5,422 nt of DNA, from assembly GCA_036506155.1 (NCBI GenBank), contig DASXSF010000150.1, positions 1 to 5,422 of the forward strand. Direction: 5' to 3'. Below, piece after piece: positions 1 through 5,044 of the stretch. The first letter of the stretch is position 1, and the number at the start of each line of letters is the position of its first letter. The position numbers were made by a program, and so were the translations under genes. The stretch comes from DASXRA01 sp036506155 (GTDB lineage Bacteria; Actinomycetota; Actinomycetes; Mycobacteriales; Jatrophihabitantaceae). The notes under the pieces were generated by a model. It saw nothing but the letters and a program-made list of their open reading frames with translations, was not told the origin of the DNA and searched no databases.

Positions 1-33
1 AAGGCTGAAGTTCTGCCATTGAACTACGCCCGC
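1..33 (-). tRNA. tRNA-Gly, probably anticodon UCC (5' half, runs off left edge)
   Basis: Read on the minus strand from base 33, the sequence gives a 7-base acceptor strand GCGGGCG, then TA, a D stem GTTC/GAAC closing the loop AATGGCA, one spacer T, and the 5' anticodon strand TCAGC. The first three loop bases are CTT before the window ends. The third loop base is the first anticodon base, so the anticodon begins with U. The GCGGGCGTAGTTCAATGG start is the usual bacterial tRNA-Gly 5' half, which makes UCC the likely anticodon. The anticodon 3' half, T arm and acceptor 3' strand lie outside the window, so the exact isoacceptor is inferred. The gene is divergent from the tRNA-Pro gene, with 78 bases between the mature 5' ends. 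Confidence 0.88.
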
Positions 34-46
34 ACGGTCCGTCGTG

Positions 47-52
47 AGGGTA
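47..52 (-). promoter_or_regulatory. Probable -10 box of tRNA-Gly
   Basis: On the minus strand this is TACCCT, which fits the actinobacterial TANNNT -10 pattern. A start site about seven bases downstream (near 40) would give a short 5' leader before the mature tRNA at 33. A CCGACG hexamer 16 bases upstream (74 to 69) is only a partial -35 match. Confidence 0.5.
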
Positions 53-90
53 CCGCGCGGCAGACTCCCGTCGGCCGACCCGTGCGCCCG

Positions 91-96
91 TACACT
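91..96 (+). promoter_or_regulatory. Probable -10 box of tRNA-Pro
   Basis: TACACT matches the TANNNT -10 consensus and predicts transcription starting near 103, nine bases before the mature tRNA-Pro at 112. No good -35 hexamer is visible. The usual -35 position falls on or next to a perfect 10-bp palindrome, GTCGGCCGAC (70-79), midway between the two divergent tRNA promoters. Confidence 0.55.
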
Positions 97-111
97 AAGG
101 CCGTCAGCGCC

Positions 112-185
112 CGGGGTGTGGCGCAGCTTGGTAGCGCACTCGCTTTGGGAGCGAGGGGCCGTGGGTTCGAATCCCGCCACCCCGA
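112..185 (+). tRNA. tRNA-Pro (UGG)
   Basis: A full cloverleaf can be drawn. The acceptor stem CGGGGTG (112-118) pairs with CACCCCG (178-184). The D stem is GCGC/GCGC. The anticodon stem CTCGC (139-143) pairs with GCGAG (151-155) around the loop TTTGGGA, which places anticodon TGG at 146-148. The variable region is GGGCC. The T stem GTGGG (161-165) pairs with CCCGC (173-177), with one T-G wobble, around the standard TTCGAAT loop. The discriminator base is A185 and CCA is not encoded, as is common in actinobacteria. UGG-anticodon tRNA-Pro reads CCA/CCG-type proline codons. tRNA 3' ends are common target sites for integrases, which matters for the repeat that follows. Confidence 0.97.
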
Positions 186-200
186 CACCGCCACCCCGAC
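174..200 (+). repeat. Tandem duplication of the tRNA-Pro 3' end
   Basis: The 13-mer CCGCCACCCCGAC occurs at 174-186 and again, exactly, at 188-200, separated by a single A. The first copy covers the last bases of the T stem, the whole 3' acceptor strand, the discriminator base and one flanking base. The second copy could in principle pair with the 5' acceptor strand as well. Either replication slippage or a leftover tRNA-integration core could produce it; the sequence alone does not decide. Confidence 0.85.
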
Positions 201-235
201 CCGGAAACACTGGGGTTCCGGGCCTCACGGCCCGG
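200..235 (+). terminator. Overlapping GC-rich hairpins after tRNA-Pro, likely terminator
   Basis: CCGGGCC (218-224) and GGCCCGG (229-235) form a perfect 7-bp stem with a TCAC loop. It starts 33 bases after the tRNA end and has no T-run, as is typical of actinobacterial terminators. A second stem, CCCGGAA (200-206) with TTCCGGG (216-222), shares bases 218-222 with the first, so the two cannot form together. Confidence 0.6.
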
Positions 236-355
236 GCCACACGCCCCGATTCGGCTCCGGATCTCACAGAATCTCACGATTCACTGGCGATCTCGCCCAG
301 ACGCGGATGGTTGTGCTTCTTCGAGCGCGCTCGTGCATACCGCCGAACGAACGGC

Positions 356-575
356 ATGCCCGCCGCGGCCCCACTCGAGATCGACACCGACGGCCTGGCG
401 CATTCGGCGCCGGCGATGAACCGATGCCAGGCCCGACTGGTTGCGGCACTGGCGCGCGCAGGTTCACATCGGGGGCCGCTTTGACGGCTCGGCTGAGCGG
501 CAGTCTTTGCAGGCGTCCGCGCTCACGAACTCTCACGGTTTGCGCGCATCGCGGCGCCGCCGAGGAGAATATTGA
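356..575 (+). pseudogene. Possible decayed ESX/EspC-type small protein (very tentative)
   Basis: From ATG 356 the frame reads 42 codons. It opens with an N-terminus of the form M-P-A-A-A-P-L-E-I-D-T-D-G-L, followed by an Ala-rich stretch, and stops at about 484. That opening resembles small mycobacterial type VII secretion-associated proteins, which often start with a short 'PLxVDxDGL' segment and continue as a helical domain of about 100 residues. After a +1 shift near 450-480 another frame stays open to the stop at 573-575 and contains a stretch S-L-Q-A-S-A-L that could be part of the second helix. There is no Shine-Dalgarno and no intact domain, and the resemblance is to pattern rather than a proven alignment. 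Chance in high-GC DNA is a serious alternative. Confidence 0.2.
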
Positions 576-907
576 GTGCGGCGCGACGCGAGCCGGTTCA
601 ATGCCGCTCAGACCCATATGGTCTTCGCCAGATGCTGCTAGTGGTAGTCATCGCGTAGGACAACGGCATGACGTGCGTTTCCAGCTAGTGCCCTCGCAAG
701 TCGCGGAGGGCGGCACATGCGTCGTCGTCAACCACGAAGATCGGGCCGCACGGTCGGTCGGACAATGCTCTACCGACGAGCACGGTCGATGCCACGCGCA
801 AAGTATGGCGAAGGTCGCAACCGACATCCGCTCATGGCCGCCGACGCACTGATCTGCCGATGAGCGGTCGATCCGCCCGCTAGGGCACCCTCTGCTCTGG
901 GGCGTGA
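576..907. other. Gene-poor stretch, no feature recognised
   Basis: Several open frames cross this stretch on both strands, but none has a recognisable domain, a ribosome site or a plausible start. The long ones are explained by the rarity of stop codons in GC-rich DNA. A weak 4-bp hairpin, GCCC/GGGC (875-886), lies just past the 3' end of the YciI-like gene and is too short to call a terminator. Together with 236-575 this leaves about 670 bases without a supported gene next to a tRNA. Confidence 0.5.
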
Positions 908-1288
908 TCAGGCGTCGTCGGGACGCGATTTTCGGTTGTCTGCCCGACGGAGCATCGCGTCGATCTTGGGGTCGAATCCAAGTTCCCAGATTTCCTGGTC
1001 GCAGCGGCACGCGGCAGCCCACTTGGCAGCCCATTTGTGCGCTTCCTCGCGTGAGGGCACCTCGATCACCGTGAGTCCGCCGACGGTCACCGGTGGGCCG
1101 TCGGTGACCGTCCCGTCGGCGGCCACGATGCTTGCCCTCTGGTCTTCCAATCCACTGCCGCACACCCACACGCCGGCGTCGATGGCCTCCTGGCTGACCG
1201 CGTGCGCGGCCTTGTCAACGTCCGGCATGTCCTCGTCGGGGATGTGGTCCATCGCGTGGGCATCCAGAACCAGCACGTACTGCGGCAT
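908..1288 (-). CDS. YciI/DGPF-domain family protein
   Basis: The product is a 126-aa soluble protein. It opens with a beta strand, M-P-Q-Y-V-L-V-L, has a Gly-rich turn at about 39-46, a DGPP motif at 63-66 (the family hallmark is DGPF/DGP followed by a Gly-Gly strand), the strand G-G-L-T-V-I-E-V at 70-77, and the helix S-R-E-E-A-H-K-W-A-A at 79-88. This order matches the ferredoxin-like YciI/YCII-related fold. The usual length is 100-140 aa. Some relatives in Gram-positives neighbour ECF sigma factor genes, but none is present here, and the substrate is unknown. The ATG at 1288 is chosen over an in-frame upstream start at 1372 because AAGGAG lies seven bases before it and homology begins there. 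The basic C-terminal tail (about 112-126) is variable in the family. The gene is divergent from the SagB-like gene. Confidence 0.88.
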   Translation of the reverse strand: MPQYVLVLDAHAMDHIPDEDMPDVDKAAHAVSQEAIDAGVWVCGSGLEDQRASIVAADGTVTDGPPVTVGGLTVIEVPSREEAHKWAAKWAAACRCDQEIWELGFDPKIDAMLRRADNRKSRPDDA

Positions 1289-1295
1289 CGCATGA

Positions 1296-1301
1296 CTCCT
1301 T
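1296..1301 (-). promoter_or_regulatory. Strong Shine-Dalgarno fixing the YciI-like start
   Basis: On the minus strand the sequence reads GGAAGGAGT, with AAGGAG seven bases before the ATG at 1288. It is the clearest ribosome site in the window and rules out the longer in-frame version beginning at 1372. Confidence 0.8.
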
Positions 1302-1339
1302 CCCGGACCGCTTCGTTCCGGCGGTTCACCTGTCCACGA

Positions 1340-1345
1340 ACGGTA
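1340..1345 (-). promoter_or_regulatory. Candidate -10 box for the YciI-like gene
   Basis: TACCGT on the minus strand fits TANNNT and would start transcription near 1333, giving a leader of about 45 bases that includes the Shine-Dalgarno. There is no clear -35, and such matches are frequent by chance. Confidence 0.3.
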
Positions 1346-1712
1346 AGCCCGCGGTCCGACGATGCGCCGCACGCTCTATGCCGCGTTGGGTGCGCGATCC
1401 TGGCGAAGTGAGTGCATCGGTGGCCGGTCCAGGTCCCGTTCTGTGCGACCAGGATTGGGCACCGATAGCGGCCACACGAGACGGGACGTGCGCCGGTTGG
1501 ACCCGTTGCGCCCACGAACGATCGCATCTGCTGGTGGTCGGCGCTGCGCCATCGCGTTCTGTTCATAGCCGGGCTGCGTGGTTTCGCGTGCTATGCCGCG
1601 TCGTTCGCGCTGGCGTCGATCTGCGGTTCGTCGTCCGACGGTATCGCCGGCGGCGACAAGCGACTGGTGTCTGTCGCGCGCTGCGTCGCCTCGGTGCGCA
1701 CCGACCGCAGAG
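1346..1712. other. Divergent intergenic spacer, no gene recognised
   Basis: Open frames run through here on both strands without a credible start or domain. The plus frame that leads into the SagB-like gene is open from 1469. It even encodes a hydrophobic run at about 1559-1620, but it has no ATG, GTG or TTG before 1667, so that peptide is probably not made. Regulatory sites for the two divergent genes are expected here, but apart from the two candidate -10 boxes I see none I can defend. Confidence 0.45.
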
Positions 1713-1718
1713 TAGATT
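1713..1718 (+). promoter_or_regulatory. Candidate -10 box giving a leaderless mRNA for the SagB-like gene
   Basis: TAGATT matches TANNNT and predicts a start site at about 1725-1727, on or next to the GTG codon at 1727. No Shine-Dalgarno precedes that GTG, so a leaderless transcript fits. Leaderless mRNAs are common in mycobacteria. No good -35 is visible. Confidence 0.5.
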
Positions 1719-1726
1719 CTCCGGCC

Positions 1727-3187
1727 GTGACGCGGATGCTGCACCAGCTGACGTCATTCTTGCCTGGGCTCGACTGGTTCGAGCCGCAGTCCGACGAGCG
1801 CCTGGTGCATACCTTCGTCAGCAACGACCCGGACCGCCTTCCGCGCTTCTTCAAGCATTACGGCGACGAGGTACCGAAGGCCCGGCTGGCGCGCACACTG
1901 CCGCAGCTACCCGCAGCGTCCGAGGTCCTGGCAGGAACGGCGAGAGTCGAGCCGCGTCGAGTTGGCTTGGACGACATTTCGGCATTGCTCTACCTGTCGG
2001 TCGGCGTCACCCGGGTGATGCGACGGCGGGACGGACGCGACTACCCGCTGCGCGCTGCAGGTTCGGCCGGCGCGCGCTTTCCGCTCGAGCTGTATCTGGC
2101 CGTGCCGAACGGCCTGCCCGGCGACGTGCCTGCGGGCGTGCACTGGTACCACCCGCTGGAGCACGCGCTGGTCGCGATAGGACCGCCGCCGATCGGGACC
2201 GACCCTGCGTTGGTGGTAACCGGAGTGCCGTGGCGCACCGGCTGGCGGTATCGCGAGCGGGGCTTTCGTCACCTCTATTGGGACGCCGGCACGGCGCTGT
2301 CACACCTGCTTGCCCTCGCCGACGCGCTCGGCGTCAAGGCCGAGCTGTACTCGACGTTCCCAGACGCAGCGGTCGGGCGACTGGTCGGCTGCGACGGCGT
2401 CTTCGAGTTCCCGGTTGCGGTGCTCGGGCTCGGCACCCAACCTGCGCTAACCGCCAGCGGCGCTGCGCTGCCCGGCGAGCTCGATGACGACGGCATCGCG
2501 TTCCCAATCGTCACGGCGGCACAACTCGCCGGCGATACCGATCAGCTCGGCCCCCAACTCCCACGTGGCCCGATCGTCGCACCGATCGATAACGCCGTCC
2601 CACTGAACGAACTCCTGCTCGCCCGCTCGTCGCACCGGCGACTGAACCCAACACGCGGCCTACCCCGCGACGTCCTTGACGAGCTGATGCGTAGCGCTTT
2701 ACGCGGCGTCGACGTACCGCATTACATCGCGGTCAACAACGTCGCGGACGTGACACCCGGCACGTACCGGTGGCCGGACCTCGACACACCGCTGCGCACC
2801 GGGAATCTTCGTGCCGAGCTCTACTGGGCATCAGCACAACAGGGCCTTGCACGCGACGCGGCCTTCGTGACCATCGCTGCGGTAGACGGCGTCGGGCTGT
2901 CCGACCGCGGCTATCGCGACGCGCAACTGCAGGCCGGACTGGTGCTAGGCCGCCTACACATCCTCGCGCCGGCCGTAGGCGCAGGCGCCAACGGTATGAC
3001 CTTCGAAGACACGCTCATCCCAGCGCTGCTCGGAGACGACGACGTCAAGGACCTCCTCTGCCTGCTCTGGACCTGCATAGGCGTACCCGAATACCGACCC
3101 AAGCCAGGCGGGCTACCCTCCGCGCCCACGACGATCACCATGATCGACCCCCGCATCGACGACGGCCCCCTGCCACCGTCGCCATAA
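1727..3187 (+). CDS. SagB/ThcOx-type tandem nitroreductase-fold flavoprotein
   Basis: The product is a 486-aa protein with two nitroreductase-like halves in tandem. Half one (about 80-238) has I-S-A-L-L-Y-L-S-V-G-V-T-R, G-S-A-G-A-R-F-P-L-E-L-Y-L (112-124), R-E-R-G-F-R-H-L-Y-W-D-A-G (176-188) and L-V-G-C-D-G-V-F-E-F-P (219-229). Half two (about 291-456) has A-R-S-S-H-R-R-L (299-306), P-G-T-Y-R-W (344-349), D-R-G-Y-R-D-A-Q-L-Q-A-G (393-404) and M-T-F-E-D (424-428). These match the SagB-type dehydrogenase pattern. Family members bind FMN, and known ones oxidise azolines on peptides to azoles. The substrate here is unknown, as no YcaO or peptide gene adjoins it. Half one lacks the RSSxR flavin-phosphate motif that half two keeps. 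GTG 1727 is preferred because of the -10 box; GTG 1667 (506 aa) and ATG 1736 are alternatives. It is probably monocistronic. Confidence 0.88.
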   Translation: MTRMLHQLTSFLPGLDWFEPQSDERLVHTFVSNDPDRLPRFFKHYGDEVPKARLARTLPQLPAASEVLAGTARVEPRRVGLDDISALLYLSVGVTRVMRRRDGRDYPLRAAGSAGARFPLELYLAVPNGLPGDVPAGVHWYHPLEHALVAIGPPPIGTDPALVVTGVPWRTGWRYRERGFRHLYWDAGTALSHLLALADALGVKAELYSTFPDAAVGRLVGCDGVFEFPVAVLGLGTQPALTASGAALPGELDDDGIAFPIVTAAQLAGDTDQLGPQLPRGPIVAPIDNAVPLNELLLARSSHRRLNPTRGLPRDVLDELMRSALRGVDVPHYIAVNNVADVTPGTYRWPDLDTPLRTGNLRAELYWASAQQGLARDAAFVTIAAVDGVGLSDRGYRDAQLQAGLVLGRLHILAPAVGAGANGMTFEDTLIPALLGDDDVKDLLCLLWTCIGVPEYRPKPGGLPSAPTTITMIDPRIDDGPLPPSP

Positions 3188-3191
3188 AACA

Positions 3192-3212
3192 ACGGCGTCC
3201 ACCAACCGCCGT
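3192..3212 (+). terminator. Weak terminator-like hairpin after the SagB-like gene
   Basis: ACGGCG (3192-3197) and CGCCGT (3207-3212) form a perfect 6-bp stem with a nine-base loop, five bases past the stop codon. There is no T-run. The position is right for a terminator, but the stem is short. Confidence 0.4.
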
Positions 3213-3551
3213 CCGCCCATCCTCGAACAGGCGAAGCACCACTTTCCGTCCGACGGACCGCCCATCCGCCCTCGCGGGGCGAGCGAAACGCGCGCTCATC
3301 CCGCGTGGTGCGCACGCTCGTGCAGATTAGCGTGCACTTGTCGAGCTGGCGCTATGCGGTCGTGGTGCGGAACGATTCGGGAGCATGACCGAGGTACGGG
3401 CGGTGCGGGGGATGGGATTCACCATGTCGTCGATTTCTCGAAGGGCTTGAGGTCTTGATCGACGCGGGGCTCGGCCCGACGTCGGCCGCGTCGAACGGGT
3501 CTGGGCGGCGAAGCCACCGAAGTGGTGGTCCGGGCACCGGCGACCGCAGGG
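3213..3551. other. Convergent intergenic spacer with a second small hairpin
   Basis: This lies between the 3' ends of two convergent genes. CGCCC (3267-3271) and GGGCG (3277-3281) can pair around TCGCG, and may serve as part of a two-way termination zone. A plus frame from about 3424 to 3563 is open but has no start codon after its upstream stop and no recognisable domain. A 22-codon ORF beginning ATGACCGAGG at 3385 in another frame is also unremarkable. I see no gene here. Confidence 0.4.
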
Positions 3552-4127
3552 CTAAGTCTCGGCCTTGAGCGTTAAGACACTCCCCGACGTCGTTTGCTCG
3601 ATTCGCCCTACCGGGTCGGTGTAGACGATGGCTATGCCCTCCAGTACCACCATGCCCGGCCGACGCGGCGTGACCAGGACGGCCACCGAGCGGTGGTAGT
3701 AGTCGAACATCACCCGGCCGGGGCGCAGCCGAGAAATGGCCGGGCAGGGTTGATCCCCGAGGTATCGCGTGATTGCAGGATCGAGGGGTTGATCCAGTAT
3801 GCAGAACACGACGGACACGTCGGCGTCCGCGCTGTTGGCCTGCACGATCGGGCGGATACTGCGAACGTTCACCTCGCCCCCGAGCCCTGGCTCCTGCCTG
3901 GCCAACCACGTCTTTGCGACCGGCACGGCCGGAGGCGTAAACGTTGGAACAGGGTCTCCATAGAAGTGAAGAAACAGAGCGAGTGTGCCGAGGATGACCA
4001 ACACGCTCGCCAACACCACAGCGGCGACGACGACGACCGTGCGCACCGCCCGCGTGCTGCGCGTCGAACCGGCTCGCGCTGCGTCCACCCGGACACCATG
4101 GCAACGAAAGGCAGGCGCGCACAACAC
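3552..4127 (-). CDS. Small single-pass membrane protein with exported domain, function unknown
   Basis: The product is a 191-aa protein. A basic N-terminus rich in Arg, with four in residues 18-29, precedes a strongly hydrophobic stretch at about 31-54 (V-V-V-V-A-A-V-V-L-A then L-V-I-L-G-T-L-A-L-F). The positive-inside rule then places residues 56-191 outside the membrane. The outer part begins with a Pro-rich linker (59-70) and continues as a mixed strand-rich domain with two cysteines (109 and 128) that could form a disulfide. The hydrophobic segment is followed by H-F-Y-G-D-P rather than a cleavage or lipobox motif, so it looks like an anchor. I do not recognise a named family; small mycobacterial membrane proteins with this layout are common. 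The start GTG at 4127 has only a poor ribosome site. GTG 4088 (178 aa) is equally possible and keeps the anchor. Confidence 0.72.
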   Translation of the reverse strand: MLCAPAFRCHGVRVDAARAGSTRSTRAVRTVVVVAAVVLASVLVILGTLALFLHFYGDPVPTFTPPAVPVAKTWLARQEPGLGGEVNVRSIRPIVQANSADADVSVVFCILDQPLDPAITRYLGDQPCPAISRLRPGRVMFDYYHRSVAVLVTPRRPGMVVLEGIAIVYTDPVGRIEQTTSGSVLTLKAET

Positions 4128-4386
4128 CTGCCCCGCTGCACCGCGCTATATCACCGGATCCGTTTGTGGCCGCATACGAGGCAGCAGCGCGCGATGAGAA
4201 TGCCGCGACCGCGTCGTCGTGGCGGCAGGAGCGGGGCGGCGGGGTGCGCGGGCCGATGCCGCCTTGGGGGCCGGCGTCGCTGGTACTTACGACGTGTCGA
4301 GTCACATCTGGTGCATCGCCCCGATGTCGCATGACGACCGCCATGGCTCGCCGGAGATGGGCGCGTGCGCGTTCACCAAATAGAAG
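4128..4386. other. Intergenic spacer, no gene recognised
   Basis: This would contain the promoter of the membrane-protein gene, which reads leftward from 4127, but I see no convincing -10 box at a normal distance. Long open frames cross it in several phases and none shows a domain. Confidence 0.4.
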
Positions 4387-4417
4387 CGCACTGATCTGCC
4401 ACGATCAGGCTAATGCG
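4387..4417. terminator. Inverted repeat downstream of the PPOX-like gene
   Basis: CTGATC (4391-4396) and GATCAG (4403-4408) form a perfect 6-bp stem around TGCCAC. CGCA (4387-4390) and TGCG (4414-4417) can extend it past a five-base bulge. It sits 62 bases beyond the stop of the PPOX-like gene on the minus strand, so termination is plausible. There is no T-run, so an operator is also possible. Confidence 0.35.
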
Positions 4418-4479
4418 TGCTGGCGTATTGCTTGATCGCGTCGTGTGGGACAGCATCCGAGACGCGTTCGGTCGGCGGT

Positions 4480-4929
4480 TCAGACGAGCCACGAGCTGGC
4501 GCGCATGAGCGTGCGGCCGGCCAGTTCGTTTGCCTCGCGCCACGCCTGGACGCGAACCGGACGCAGCACGAAGTATCGATATCCGGTGTCCGTGCGTGGG
4601 TCCCAGTCGGCCTGGGCGGCGTAGCCGCCGGCGATCGCCGCCGGCGCGGCCGGCACGTCGTGGGTCGCCTCCAGTACTGCGTCGATCAGCACCACGTCTC
4701 GGGTAGGGCCGAGGCCGAGGCGAGCCGTCCCGCTGGCGGCAAGATCGCGGGCGGTCCGTGAAGTCGCGGCCACCGCGATCACCACCCGCTCATCGAGCCA
4801 GGCCAGCGACACCGGAACCAGGTGCGCGCAGGCGCCGGAGGTGGTGGCGACCCAGACGTCGACGGCCGGAGTGCTCAGCTTTGCAAGGGTGTCTGCCTTG
4901 CGTTGCGCGGCGCTGCGTGGCTCAGTCAC
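4480..4929 (-). CDS. Pyridoxamine 5'-phosphate oxidase-like split-barrel flavoprotein
   Basis: The product is a 149-aa cytoplasmic protein of the PNPOx-like split beta-barrel superfamily, whose members bind FMN or, in actinobacteria, F420. The N-terminal helix (about 5-19) leads into strands at 24-31 and H-L-V-P-V-S-L-A-W (36-44), then V-V-I-A-V-A (49-54). The phosphate-contacting type of stretch T-S-R-T-A-R-D-L-A-A-S-G (56-67) follows, then A-R-L-G-L-G-P-T-R-D-V-V (69-80). The C-terminal D-W-D-P-R (108-112), Y-F-V-L-R-P-V-R-V-Q-A-W (119-130) and R-E-A-N-E-L-A-G-R-T-L-M-R (131-143) are typical of an actinobacterial subgroup of about 140-150 aa. Cofactor and substrate cannot be told from the sequence, and true PNPOx activity is unlikely from length. 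The GTG at 4929 has no Shine-Dalgarno; a possible upstream ORF overlaps it. Confidence 0.87.
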   Translation of the reverse strand: MTEPRSAAQRKADTLAKLSTPAVDVWVATTSGACAHLVPVSLAWLDERVVIAVAATSRTARDLAASGTARLGLGPTRDVVLIDAVLEATHDVPAAPAAIAGGYAAQADWDPRTDTGYRYFVLRPVRVQAWREANELAGRTLMRASSWLV

Positions 4930-4981
4930 GATTCGGGCGGGGGCAGATGGCTGGGCGGGTGGTCGTGGTCATGTTGAGCAT
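4922..4981 (-). CDS. Possible 19-codon upstream ORF coupled to the PPOX-like gene
   Basis: On the minus strand an ATG at 4981 (a second in-frame ATG lies at 4972) opens a peptide rich in Thr, Pro and Arg with one Cys (M-L-N-M-T-T-T-T-R-P-A-I-C-P-R-P-N-R-D). Its stop TGA at 4924-4922 lies within the first codons of the PPOX-like gene, so the GTG start is read in a different frame inside the end of this ORF. The main gene has no Shine-Dalgarno of its own, which fits translational coupling. A purine-rich GAAGAAG lies upstream of the small ORF, ten bases before the second ATG. Short ORFs arise easily by chance, so this is only a candidate. Confidence 0.3.
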   Translation of the reverse strand: MLNMTTTTRPAICPRPNRD

Positions 4982-5044
4982 GCTTCTTCAATTGGCAGCC
5001 GGCTACAACTTCAGGGTGTCGCACCGTATCTGGGCGGTAGGAGG

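Noticed and set aside
19..852. Long plus-strand open frame of 277 codons
   Set aside because: It runs straight through the complete tRNA-Pro gene and its terminator hairpins and has no domain. Stops are rare in this GC-rich DNA.
648..1169. Minus-strand open frame of 173 codons overlapping the YciI-like gene
   Set aside because: It is in a different frame from the protein with the DGPP signature, is rich in Arg/Thr, and has no domain.
1469..1666. Open extension upstream of the SagB-like gene encoding a hydrophobic run like a signal peptide
   Set aside because: There is no ATG, GTG or TTG in that frame between the stop at 1466-1468 and GTG 1667, and the Cys context is not a proper lipobox.
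1378..2487. Plus-strand open frame of 369 codons
   Set aside because: It overlaps the SagB-like gene in another frame, is extremely Arg/Ala-rich, and has no recognised domain. It is a shadow.
3352..4344. Minus-strand open frame of 330 codons
   Set aside because: It covers the membrane-protein gene in another frame with low-complexity Arg/Gly/Pro composition. The shorter frame has a coherent membrane anchor and domain.
4413..4508. 31-codon plus-strand ORF beginning ATGCGTGCTGGC with a tidy amphipathic look
   Set aside because: It has no ribosome site, its start lies in the hairpin region, and it overlaps the 3' end of the PPOX-like gene antisense. There is not enough to call it a gene.
4625..4646. 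GC-rich inverted repeat around GGCGATCGCC
   Set aside because: It lies within codons for an Ala-rich stretch of the PPOX-like protein and is explained by codon bias.
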